From Streptomyces sp. AC558_RSS880 (GTDB lineage: Bacteria; Actinomycetota; Actinomycetes; Streptomycetales; Streptomycetaceae): a stretch of 64,000 nucleotides of DNA. The stretch is taken from NCBI RefSeq assembly GCF_019049255.1, contig NZ_JAGMUJ010000161.1:487640-551639 (forward strand), given 5' to 3'. Positions 21,935-29,571 of the stretch are shown piece after piece. The position numbers and the translations under genes were made by a program. Under the pieces are notes generated by a model. The model made no database searches and had not been told where the DNA came from. It was given only the letters and a program-made list of their open reading frames with translations. Every line of letters begins with the position of its first letter. The first letter of the stretch is position 1.

Positions 21935-24934
21935 TCACGACCCCCCGTAGAACAGCTCCTCCACCACGCCCCGCGCCCGCCGTGCCGTACGCCGGTACGC
22001 GTCGAGCATGTCGCCGGCGTGACCGGGGCCGTAGCCCAGGTAGCGGCCGACGGCGCCCAGTTCGCGGGGCACGGTGGGGAAGGTGTCCCCGGCCCGGCCC
22101 CGGACCAGCATCACCGCGTTGCGCACGCGGGTGGCGAGCACCCAGGCCTCGTCGAGGGTGGCGGTGTCCTCCTCGGAGATCAGCCCGGCCGCGCGGGCGG
22201 CGGCCAGCGCCTGCCGCGTGCGGGTCGTGCGCAGGCCCGGCTCCTTCGCGCCGTGCCGCAGCTGGAGCAGCTGCACGGTCCACTCCACGTCGGACAGCCC
22301 GCCCGGCCCGAGCTTGGCGTGCAGCTTGGGGTCGGCTCCGCGCGGCAGCCGCTCGGACTCCATACGGGCCTTCAGCCGCCGGATCTCGCGGACGGCCTCC
22401 TCGTCGAGTCCGCCGGCCGGGTAGCGCAGCGGGTCGATCAGCTCGGTGAAGCGGCGGCCCAGGTCCTCGTCCCCGGCGACGTGCTCGGCGCGCAGCAGCG
22501 CGTGCCGCTCCCACACCAGCGACCAGCGGCGGTAGTACGCCTCGTACGACTTGAGCGTGCGCACCAGCGGGCCGGACTTGCCCTCCGGGCGCAGGTCGGC
22601 GTCGATGAGCAGGGGCGGGTCGGCACTGGGTATCTGCAGCAGGCGGCGCATCTCGGCGACCACCTTGTTGGCCGCCTCGGCGGCCTCCCGCTCGTCCACG
22701 CCGTCGCGCGGTTCGTGCACGAACAGGACGTCCGCGTCGGAGCCGTAGCCCAGCTCGTGCCCGCCGAAGCGGCCCATGCCGATGATCGCGAACCGGGTGG
22801 GGAGCGTGTCCCCCCAGCCCTCCCGGACCACCGCGCGGAGCGTGCCCGAGAGGGTCGCGGCGGTCAGGTCGGACACCGCGCCGCCCACCAGGTCCACCAG
22901 GGCGCCCTGGTCGGCCTCGGCGGGCTGCGACTCGGTGCCGTAGGAGCCGACGATGTCGGCGGCGGACGTGCGGAACAGCTCGCGGCGGCGCACCCCGCGG
23001 GCGGCCGTGACGCCCTGGACGGCGTTGTCGGCGCGGCGGACGGCGGCGAGCATCTCCTGCTCCAGATGGGCGCGGGGCCGCGGTTCGAGCCCCCCGCCCC
23101 CGTCGCCGAGCAGCGCCACCGCCTCGGGGGCGCGCATCAGCAGGTCGGGGGCGAGCCGGCCGGCGGACAGCACGCGGGCCAGGTTCTCGGCGGCGGCGCC
23201 CTCGTCGCGCAGCAGCCGCAGGTACCAGGGCGTCTTGCCGAGCGCGTCGGAGACCTTGCGGAAGGTGAGCAGACCGGCGTCCGGGTCGGCGGAGTCCGCG
23301 AACCAGCCGAGCAGCACGGGCAGCAGGGTGCGCTGGATGGCGGCCTTGCGGGTGACACCGGACGCCAGCGCCTCCAGGTGGCGCAGCGCGGCGGCCGGAT
23401 CGGCGTACCCGAGCGCGATCAGCCGCTCCCGCGCGGCCTCGGCGCTGAGCCGGGCCTCACCGGGGGCGAGCGCGGCGACGGCGTCCAGCAGCGGCCGGTA
23501 GAACAGCTTCTCGTGCAACCGCCGTACGACGGAGGCGTGCCGCTTCCACTCCCGGGTCAGGGTGGCGACCGGGTCGGTGCGCAGGTCCAGGGAGCGGCCC
23601 AGGCGGCGCAGGTCGGCCTCGTCCTCGGGGACGAGGTGGGTGCGGCGCAGCCGGTGGAGCTGGATGCGGTGCTCCATGGAGCGCAGGAAGCGGTAGGCGT
23701 CGTCGAGCTGGGCGGCGTCCGCGCGGCCGACGTAGCCGCCGGCGGCGAGGGCCTTCAGCGCGTCGAGGGTGGTGCCGCTGCGCAGCGAGGCGTCGGAGCG
23801 GCCGTGCACCAGCTGGAGCAGCTGCACCGCGAACTCGACGTCCCGCAGGCCGCCCGGGCCCAGCTTCAGCTGGCGGTCGATCTCGGCGGCGGGGATGTTC
23901 TCCACCACCCGGCGGCGCATCTTCTGCACGTCGGCGACGAAGTTCTCCCGCTCGGCGGCCTGCCACACCAGCGGCTGGAGCGCGGCGACGTACTCCTCGC
24001 CGAGCGCCTGGTCGCCGGCGACCGGGCGGGCCTTGAGCAGCGCCTGGAACTCCCAGGTCTTGGCCCAGCGCTGGTAGTAGGCGAGGTGGGAGGCGAGGGT
24101 GCGCACGAGCGGCCCGTTGCGGCCCTCGGGGCGCAGATTGGCGTCGACGGGCCAGATGGAGCCCTCGACGGTGGTCTCGGAGCAGATCCGCATCAGGTGC
24201 GAGGCGAGCCGGGTCGCGGCGCGCAGCGCCTTGTCCTCGTCGGCGCCGTTCACCGCCTCGCCGACGAAGATGACGTCGACGTCGGAGACGTAGTTCAGCT
24301 CGTGTCCGCCGCACTTGCCCATCGCGATCACCGCCAGCCGGCACAGGGCGGCGTCCTCGGGCGCCGCGGCCTGGGCGAGGGCGAGGGCGGCGCGCAGGGT
24401 GGCGGTGGCGAGGTCGGCGAGCTCGGCGGCGGTCTGGGCGACCTCGATGGTGCCGCAGACGTCACGGGCGGCGATGGACAGCAGACAGCGCCGGTAGGCG
24501 ACGCGGAGCGAGACCGGGTCGCCGGCCCCGGCGAGGCCCCGCTCGAACTCCTCGAGGCCCGGGTGGAGGTCGCGCGGCTCGTAGGTGACGAGGGCCTGCC
24601 AGTCGCTCGGGTGCCGGGCCAGGTGGTCGGCGAGCGCCTCGGACGCGCCGAGCACTCCGAGCAGCCGGTCCCGCAGCGGCTTGGCGGCTATCAGCGTGTC
24701 CAGCAGCTCCTGGTGGGCGGTGGCCCCGCCCTGCGCCTCCAGCAACCGTACGAGCCCCTGGAGCGCGAGGTCGGGGTCGGCGGTGGCGCCGAGGGCGTCC
24801 AGCAGCACGGGGTCGTTGCGCACGAGCGCGAGTCCGGCACTGTCGAGCAGCCGCTCGGCGGCGGACGGATCGGTGAAGCCGTGCCGCAGCAGCCGCGTGA
24901 AGGTACTGCTCCTGCGCCCCGGCGCCGACGTCAT
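21935..24934 (-). CDS. glnE: Bifunctional glutamine synthetase adenylyltransferase/adenylyl-removing enzyme
   Basis: 999 residues from the ATG at 24934, chosen for its GGAGG Shine-Dalgarno; an upstream ATG adding 14 residues lacks one. It has the duplicated GlnE architecture: two nucleotidyltransferase domains with GHELNYVSDVDVIF near residue 215 (deadenylylation) and GHELGYGSDADVLF near 730 (adenylylation), each followed by a GlnD/PII-uptake helical region containing LGPGGLRDVEF or LGPGGLSDVEW. It adenylylates GlnA-type glutamine synthetase when nitrogen is plentiful and removes AMP when scarce. In streptomycetes it lies near glutamine synthetase genes, as here. Confidence 0.96.
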   Translation of the reverse strand: MTSAPGRRSSTFTRLLRHGFTDPSAAERLLDSAGLALVRNDPVLLDALGATADPDLALQGLVRLLEAQGGATAHQELLDTLIAAKPLRDRLLGVLGASEALADHLARHPSDWQALVTYEPRDLHPGLEEFERGLAGAGDPVSLRVAYRRCLLSIAARDVCGTIEVAQTAAELADLATATLRAALALAQAAAPEDAALCRLAVIAMGKCGGHELNYVSDVDVIFVGEAVNGADEDKALRAATRLASHLMRICSETTVEGSIWPVDANLRPEGRNGPLVRTLASHLAYYQRWAKTWEFQALLKARPVAGDQALGEEYVAALQPLVWQAAERENFVADVQKMRRRVVENIPAAEIDRQLKLGPGGLRDVEFAVQLLQLVHGRSDASLRSGTTLDALKALAAGGYVGRADAAQLDDAYRFLRSMEHRIQLHRLRRTHLVPEDEADLRRLGRSLDLRTDPVATLTREWKRHASVVRRLHEKLFYRPLLDAVAALAPGEARLSAEAARERLIALGYADPAAALRHLEALASGVTRKAAIQRTLLPVLLGWFADSADPDAGLLTFRKVSDALGKTPWYLRLLRDEGAAAENLARVLSAGRLAPDLLMRAPEAVALLGDGGGGLEPRPRAHLEQEMLAAVRRADNAVQGVTAARGVRRRELFRTSAADIVGSYGTESQPAEADQGALVDLVGGAVSDLTAATLSGTLRAVVREGWGDTLPTRFAIIGMGRFGGHELGYGSDADVLFVHEPRDGVDEREAAEAANKVVAEMRRLLQIPSADPPLLIDADLRPEGKSGPLVRTLKSYEAYYRRWSLVWERHALLRAEHVAGDEDLGRRFTELIDPLRYPAGGLDEEAVREIRRLKARMESERLPRGADPKLHAKLGPGGLSDVEWTVQLLQLRHGAKEPGLRTTRTRQALAAARAAGLISEEDTATLDEAWVLATRVRNAVMLVRGRAGDTFPTVPRELGAVGRYLGYGPGHAGDMLDAYRRTARRARGVVEELFYGGS

Positions 24935-25115
24935 CCCCGGCCTCCCTCGTGCCTCGTGCCTGTGCCTGATGCACATGCCTCGGATCAGGGTCGTACGGCC
25001 ATGAGCCTATCCGGAGTACGGGCCCGCGGCCCCGGGGCGGCCCGCGATGAGTTCCGGGAGCGGACGGGGTCTGATGGAGAGACGGCACGTACGGCCGACC
25101 GGCGATGGAGGTCCC

Positions 25116-25625
25116 ATGAGCGACGCCCCCGAGACCCGCCTCGACCCGCGCTACAGCGACCCGGCGGCCGGTGCGCCGCCCTGGTCGGAGACGGAGCGGC
25201 TGCTCGCCGAGGCGGAACTGTTCTGGATCTCCACGGTCCGCCCCGACGGCCGCCCCCACGTCACCCCGCTCCCGGCCGTCTGGTCGGCCGGCGCCCTGCA
25301 CTTCTGCACCGGCCCGGACGAGCGCAAGGCCCGCAACCTGGCGGAGAACCCGCACGTCGTGCTGACGACCGGCACCAACACCTGGAACCAGGGCTACGAC
25401 GTGGTGGTGGAGGGCGAGGCGGTACGGGTCACCGATGACGCGCGGCTGCGCGAGCTGGCGGCGGCGTGGGAGGCGAAGTACGGCGGCTTCTGGCACTTCG
25501 AGGTCCGAGACGGCCACTTCCACCACGGTCCGGGACACGCTGTCGTGTTTTCGGTGGCGCCGCGGACCGTGTTCGGCTTCGGTAAGGGGAAGCCGTTCAG
25601 CCAGACCAGGTGGCGGTTCGCCTGA
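25116..25625 (+). CDS. Pyridoxamine 5'-phosphate oxidase-fold flavin/F420-binding protein
   Basis: 169 residues from the ATG at 25116 with GGAGG five bases before it. The split-barrel PNPOx pattern is visible: FWISTVRPDGRPHVTPLPAVW, HFCTGPDERKARNLAENPHVVLTTG, VVVEGEAVRVTDDARL. Such proteins bind FMN, F420 or haem; the cofactor cannot be settled here. It is followed 36 bases later by a VOC protein. Confidence 0.85.
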   Translation: MSDAPETRLDPRYSDPAAGAPPWSETERLLAEAELFWISTVRPDGRPHVTPLPAVWSAGALHFCTGPDERKARNLAENPHVVLTTGTNTWNQGYDVVVEGEAVRVTDDARLRELAAAWEAKYGGFWHFEVRDGHFHHGPGHAVVFSVAPRTVFGFGKGKPFSQTRWRFA

Positions 25626-25661
25626 CGCCGAGCCGACCCCCGACGAAGGAGTCGCTGTTCC

Positions 25662-26102
25662 ATGGACATGACCCTCGAAGTGATCCCCCTCCCGGTGAGC
25701 GACATCGACCGCGCCAGGGACTTCTACCGTGACAAGGTCGGCTTCCACGTCGACATCGACCAGGAGGTCATGCCGGGCATGCGCATCGTGCAGCTGACCC
25801 CGCCCGGCTCCGGCTGCTCGATCGCCCTCGGCGACAGCATCTGGAAGATGACCCCCGGGTCCGCCCCGGCCCCCGGCTCCTACCGGGGGCTCCAGCTCTG
25901 CGTCGCCGACATCGGGGCGGCCCACGCGGAACTGACCGCCCGCGGCCTGGACGTCTCCGAACCGGTCCGGTACGCCGACGCCGACGGCGCCACCTTCATG
26001 TACTTCACGGACCCGGACGGCAACGGCTGGGCGGTCCAGGAGTACCGGCGGCGGGCGACGGAGCCGCTGCACAAGGTGCTGGGGGATCTGGCAGGGGCGT
26101 AG
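25662..26102 (+). CDS. VOC (glyoxalase/bleomycin-resistance) family protein
   Basis: 146 residues, ATG at 25662 with GAAGGAG upstream. Typical VOC beta-alpha-beta-beta-beta units: EVIPLPVSDIDRARDFYRDKVGF at the start and ADGATFMYFTDPDGNGWAVQEY near the end, where FTDPDGN precedes the usual metal-ligand position. It could be a metal-dependent dioxygenase, isomerase or a binding protein. No adjacent gene settles the substrate. Confidence 0.87.
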   Translation: MDMTLEVIPLPVSDIDRARDFYRDKVGFHVDIDQEVMPGMRIVQLTPPGSGCSIALGDSIWKMTPGSAPAPGSYRGLQLCVADIGAAHAELTARGLDVSEPVRYADADGATFMYFTDPDGNGWAVQEYRRRATEPLHKVLGDLAGA

Positions 26103-26108
26103 GGCAAC

Positions 26109-26128
26109 GTATGGCGGGAGTACCATAC
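26109..26128. promoter_or_regulatory. Candidate VapB/VapBC autoregulatory operator
   Basis: Inverted repeat GTATGG-N8-CCATAC directly before the vapB ATG at 26133. Toxin-antitoxin operons of this type are normally autorepressed by the antitoxin-toxin complex at such a site; that is inferred here. Confidence 0.5.
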
Positions 26129-26132
26129 AGTC

Positions 26133-26384
26133 ATGAGCCTCAAGCGAACGACGGTCTATCTCGAGGAAGACGATCTCCACGACCTCAAAGACACGGCTGC
26201 GCGGAGAGGGATCAGCGAAGCCGAACTGATTCGTGAGGGCGTCCGCCTGGCCATCGCCCGCAATCGTGTCTGGGACGAGCCCGTGGGGCTTCCCGTCTTC
26301 GACAGCGGCGACCCCACCTTCGCGGAGCGAGGTGACGAGATACTGGGCGAGACGGGCTTCGGCCGCCGGAACGAGGCCTCATAA
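26133..26384 (+). CDS. vapB: VapB-like ribbon-helix-helix antitoxin
   Basis: 83 residues. The N terminus is a ribbon-helix-helix (MSLKRTTVYLEEDDLHDLKDTAA...ISEAELIREGVRLAI), and the C-terminal tail is acidic and likely unfolded until it binds the toxin. The stop codon TAA abuts the GTG of the toxin gene, so the pair is translated together. Confidence 0.85.
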   Translation: MSLKRTTVYLEEDDLHDLKDTAARRGISEAELIREGVRLAIARNRVWDEPVGLPVFDSGDPTFAERGDEILGETGFGRRNEAS

Positions 26385-26819
26385 GTGATCGCCATCGCCG
26401 ACACGTCGGGGGTCATCGCCTCCGTCGATCACGCTTGCCCCGAGCACAAGACCGCCCGTCACGTGATGGACACGGCCGGCCTTCTGGTGATCCCCCAACT
26501 CGTCCTCGCCGAACTGGACCACCTGTTGAGCCGCCGGTTCAACAAGGATGCCGCAGGGCAGGTCATGGACTCACTCGTGGCACAGGCCAGGACGGGGCGC
26601 TACGTCCTCGGTGACGCGCACGCCGATCTCCTCGCGGACGCCAGGCACGTTCAGCGCAGGTACCGGGAACTCGCGCTCGACCTGACCGACTCGGTGATCG
26701 CGGTCATGGCCCGCGAGTACGCGACGGACGCCGTGCTCACGCTCGACCGGAAGGACTTCCGCGCCATCCGCCCACTCACCGCACACCCGGCGTTCCGGCT
26801 CCTGCCCGACGATCTGTAG
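26385..26819 (+). CDS. vapC: VapC-like PIN-domain toxin ribonuclease
   Basis: 144 residues, GTG start immediately after the antitoxin stop. The PIN-domain acidic residues are all in place: Asp6 (IADTSG), Glu43 (LAELDH), Asp102 (LTDSV) and Asp121 (TLDRKDF). VapC toxins are Mg-dependent endoribonucleases, usually of tRNA or rRNA. All catalytic residues are intact, so the toxin is probably functional. Confidence 0.88.
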   Translation: MIAIADTSGVIASVDHACPEHKTARHVMDTAGLLVIPQLVLAELDHLLSRRFNKDAAGQVMDSLVAQARTGRYVLGDAHADLLADARHVQRRYRELALDLTDSVIAVMAREYATDAVLTLDRKDFRAIRPLTAHPAFRLLPDDL

Positions 26820-26871
26820 CCCCCGCACGCCCCTCGATCACCGTCGTCGGCACAGATAACGGTGCACCTCA

Positions 26872-26896
26872 GAGCCGTACCCGCACGGTACGGCTC
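26872..26896 (+). terminator. Terminator after vapBC
   Basis: GAGCCGTACC (26872-26881) pairs perfectly with GGTACGGCTC (26887-26896) across a 5-base loop, 52 bases beyond the vapC stop. The remaining stretch to 27113 presumably holds the promoter of the next operon; no motif stood out. Confidence 0.65.
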
Positions 26897-27113
26897 GCTC
26901 ATGGGTCAGGCGCGGCGGGAACGGAGGGCGAACCGCCCGCCACACTCGCCCCACGACATGGCACAGGTTTCCCTCATAGCGTGTCAAACCGTCGTAAATG
27001 GCCACTCGGGCCGAGACGGACGGCCACGTGTGCGGTCCGGGACGCGAGTTCCGGCCCACACCGGGTCATCGGGCACGGGCCGTACGCACACATCCGATGA
27101 GGGGAAGTCGCCG

Positions 27114-27746
27114 ATGAGTGAGTCCGTACGAACCGGATCCGGGAGCACCGGAGAGAAGGTCAAGGCAGAGACCTCCGCGACGGCCGACCAGGCCAGGCAG
27201 GCCGCCGGCCAGGTCGCGGGGACCGCGGCGGAACAGGCCCGGACCGTCGTGGGTGAGGCGCGGCAGCAGGCCGGCACGGTCATCGAGGACCTGCGCACCC
27301 GGGCGATCGACGAGGCCGACGGGCAGACCAGGCGGGCGGCCGGCACGCTGCGGCAGTGGGCGAACGACTTCTCGAACCTGGCCGCGCACGCCGAGCACGA
27401 CTCGCCCGCCCGGGGCCTGGCGGCCCGGGCGGGCGACAAGGGGCAGCGGGCGGCCGACTATCTGGAGCGGCAGGGGGTCGAAGGCATCGTCGCCGACCTC
27501 CAGGGCTTCGCCCGGCGCCGCCCCGGCGCCTTCCTCGGCGGCGCGCTGCTGGCCGGGCTGGCCGTCGGACGCCTGGCGAAGGTGACGCAGACGGCGTCCC
27601 GGGCCGACGGGGACGGGCAGCGGCGGGTCACCGCGGCCCCGGCCTCCGAGGCCCTGCCGGTCGCTCCCCCGCCGGGGACCGCACCGCCCGCACCGTCCGC
27701 TCCGCCGAGCCTCGGCACGCCGGGCCGCCCGTTCCCGGAGGCGTGA
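27114..27746 (+). CDS. Ala-rich amphipathic/membrane protein, first gene of a stress-type operon
   Basis: 210 residues from the ATG at 27114 (GAGGGGA seven bases upstream). The N-terminal 110 residues are rich in Ala/Gln/Glu/Thr with heptad-like spacing (DQARQAAGQVAGTAAEQARTVVGEARQQAG), like LEA/YtxH-type coiled or disordered proteins. A short hydrophobic segment (GAFLGGALLAGLAVGRLA) lies near residues 138-156, and the tail is Pro-rich. Followed one base later by a holin-III-like protein. Probably envelope or stress related; no enzyme motif. Confidence 0.75.
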   Translation: MSESVRTGSGSTGEKVKAETSATADQARQAAGQVAGTAAEQARTVVGEARQQAGTVIEDLRTRAIDEADGQTRRAAGTLRQWANDFSNLAAHAEHDSPARGLAARAGDKGQRAADYLERQGVEGIVADLQGFARRRPGAFLGGALLAGLAVGRLAKVTQTASRADGDGQRRVTAAPASEALPVAPPPGTAPPAPSAPPSLGTPGRPFPEA

Positions 27747-27747
27747 G

Positions 27748-28176
27748 ATGGCCACGATGTCACCGCTGTCCCGGGCCCGCTCGGCCGAGCCGTACGAAGG
27801 AGAGCGGTCCGCGGGTGAGCTGCTGTCCCGGGTGACCTCCGACCTCCAGGTCCTCTTCCGTCAGGAGGTGGAGCTGGCCAAGGCCGAGATCAAGGAGGAG
27901 GGCAGCAAGGCGGGCAAGGCGGCCGGCATGTACGGCGGTGCCGGCTTCGCCGGCTACATGGTCCTGCTGTTCCTGTCACTGGCGGCCATGTTCGGTCTGG
28001 CCAACGTGATGGACGACGGCTGGGCCGCGCTGATCATCGCCGCGCTGTGGGCCGTCGCCGCGGCCGTGCTGTACCAGAAGGGCCGAGCGCAGATGCGCAC
28101 CGTCTCGCCGAAGCCCGAGCGCACCGTCCAGACCCTGAAGGAGGACGCGGAATGGGCACGTCACCCGACCAAATGA
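27748..28176 (+). CDS. Phage-holin-superfamily-III (DUF1469/Pfam PF07332-like) membrane protein
   Basis: 142 residues: an amphipathic N-terminal helix (LLSRVTSDLQVLFRQEVELAKAE), two transmembrane helices (FAGYMVLLFLSLAAMFGLA and AALIIAALWAVAAAVLYQKG) and a basic tail. This arrangement is that of the PF07332 proteins found in many actinomycetes next to DUF3618 genes; despite the holin label they are not lysis proteins. The last 25 bases overlap the next gene. Confidence 0.83.
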   Translation: MATMSPLSRARSAEPYEGERSAGELLSRVTSDLQVLFRQEVELAKAEIKEEGSKAGKAAGMYGGAGFAGYMVLLFLSLAAMFGLANVMDDGWAALIIAALWAVAAAVLYQKGRAQMRTVSPKPERTVQTLKEDAEWARHPTK

Positions 28177-28862
28177 GGGCCGAGATAGCGGCCACCCGCA
28201 ACCAGCTGTCCGCGGACGTGGACCGGCTCGCCGACCGGGCCAGCCCGCGCCGCATGGCCCGCCGCCGCAAGGCGAGGATGCGCCGCACGGTGTCGGGCGT
28301 CCGCGACCGCGTCATGGGAACCGCCTCGTACACGGCGCACGGAGTGGCCGACACCGCCCGGTCGGCGGCCGGTTCGGTGCAGTCGGCGGCGGGCTCGGCG
28401 GCCGGTTCGGTGCAGGAGGGCACCGGACGCGCGGCCGACTCGGCGCGCGAGGTCGCCGGTCAGGCGGGAGAGGCCGTCCAGCAGACGCCCGAGATGGCCC
28501 GCCGCCAGACGCAGGGCAACCCGATCGCCGCCGGCCTGGTCGCCTTCGGCGTCGGCCTGCTGGCCGCCTCGATGGTGCCCGCTTCCGAGAAGGAGCAGCA
28601 GAAGGCGTCCGAGCTGATGGAGCGCGGCGCCGAGGCGCTGGAGCCGGTCAAGCAGGCCGCCACCGAGTCCGCGCAGCACCTGAAGGAGGACGCCAAGGAG
28701 GCCGCGCAGAGCGCGGCCGCGGAGGTGAAGGACACCGCGCAGCAGGCGGCCCGCACCACTCAGGACGAGGCCCGCGACCAGGCCGGCCAGGTCACCGACC
28801 AGGCCAAGGACTCCGGCCGCAGCCTCAAGGACGAGGCCGGCGGCCGCTCCGGACCCGCGTGA
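28152..28862 (+). CDS. DUF3618-domain membrane protein
   Basis: 236 residues from the ATG at 28152, which has AAGGAGG eight bases upstream inside the preceding gene. It starts with the DUF3618 signature (DQMRAEIAATRNQLSADVDRLADR), then an Ala/Ser/Gly-rich repeat region (SAAGSVQSAAGSAAGSVQ), a transmembrane helix near residues 122-142 and a long Ala/Lys/Glu coiled-coil tail with repeated QAA/KDA units. It forms a translationally coupled trio with the two upstream genes. Confidence 0.83.
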   Translation: MGTSPDQMRAEIAATRNQLSADVDRLADRASPRRMARRRKARMRRTVSGVRDRVMGTASYTAHGVADTARSAAGSVQSAAGSAAGSVQEGTGRAADSAREVAGQAGEAVQQTPEMARRQTQGNPIAAGLVAFGVGLLAASMVPASEKEQQKASELMERGAEALEPVKQAATESAQHLKEDAKEAAQSAAAEVKDTAQQAARTTQDEARDQAGQVTDQAKDSGRSLKDEAGGRSGPA

Positions 28863-28971
28863 GCGACGCGGCGGCGGGAACGGGAAGACCGAGAAGAACG
28901 GAGAGAACGGGGAGAGCCCTGTCTGCGGCGCCCGCACGGGCCCGGAGGCGGGGCTCCGGCCGTCCGGCCCG

Positions 28972-29139
28972 TCAGCCGCTCTCCGGCTCGAAGTCGTGCG
29001 CGCTCCCGTAGTTGTCGCTCACGGTCACCGGCATCCCCAGCACCTTCGACAGGTACTCCCCCGTGGCCAGGGCGACCGGCCATGCCTTGTCCCACTGGGG
29101 ATCGTCCGGCGGTGCGATCTGAATCGTGATCCCGGCCAT
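28972..29139 (-). CDS. Small conserved-looking protein, 55 residues
   Basis: Begins MAGITIQIAPPDDPQWDKAW and ends AHDFEPESG. The ATG at 29139 has a strong AGGAGG about five bases upstream, and codon use is typical Streptomyces (G/C third positions). No recognised domain. It lies alone between the DUF3618 operon (convergent) and a decayed regulator. The Shine-Dalgarno and coding pattern make it likely real; function unknown. Confidence 0.6.
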   Translation of the reverse strand: MAGITIQIAPPDDPQWDKAWPVALATGEYLSKVLGMPVTVSDNYGSAHDFEPESG

Positions 29140-29261
29140 GGCTCCTCCTCGTTCCCGCTGTTCCCGCTCACTCGGTCAACCGCAATGTAGGGCACGTCAC
29201 TGACATCGGCCGTCGAGGGATGTCACTCGTCGGCGTGCCCCGGGGTTCGTCCGCCTCACTC

Positions 29262-29477
29262 CGCCGCCCGGTCGGGGGCACAGTGGTGTGGCGTCGGCAA
29301 CTCGAACGCCTGCTGGGGCTGGGGAAGTTGCGGCGCGTGTCGGTCCAGGTGCCGCCGACCGAGGCCGAGGAACACGTCGGGGCGGGCGGGGTGACCGAGG
29401 TGCTGGAGTCCGCGGACGGCGCCGCGGTGGGGCGCTTCGACGGGGCCTTGGCCGGACGGCCGGTGACCGGCCCGAAG
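29262..29477 (+). pseudogene. Fragment of a DUF5753 domain (XRE-type regulator remnant)
   Basis: The translated stretch RRPVGGTVVWRRQLERLLGLG, then VSVQVPPTEAEEHVGAGG, resembles the DUF5753 domain (usual pattern VGG..V...QLE.LL....L..V.VQV.P...EEH.G..G) found C-terminal to helix-turn-helix domains in many Streptomyces regulators. There is no HTH upstream and the match fades after about 29477, although the frame stays open to 29627. I read it as a decayed remnant. The rest of 29140-29571 shows no gene. Confidence 0.5.
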
Positions 29478-29535
29478 CGGTCGCGATGCCCTCCGGCGGC
29501 GTGGGCCCGTTTCGTGGCGTACGACACCGACCGGG

Positions 29536-29566
29536 ACCGGGGGCCGCCGCGAGGACGGCCCCCGGT
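29536..29566 (-). terminator. Terminator of the pectate lyase gene
   Basis: ACCGGGGGCCG (29536-29546) and CGGCCCCCGGT (29556-29566) form a perfect 11-bp stem just beyond the lyase stop on the minus strand. Confidence 0.75.
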
Positions 29567-29571
29567 ACCCG

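Noticed and set aside
22019..25438. A ~1140-codon plus-strand open frame opposite glnE
   Set aside because: Same antisense artefact; glnE on the minus strand is unambiguous.
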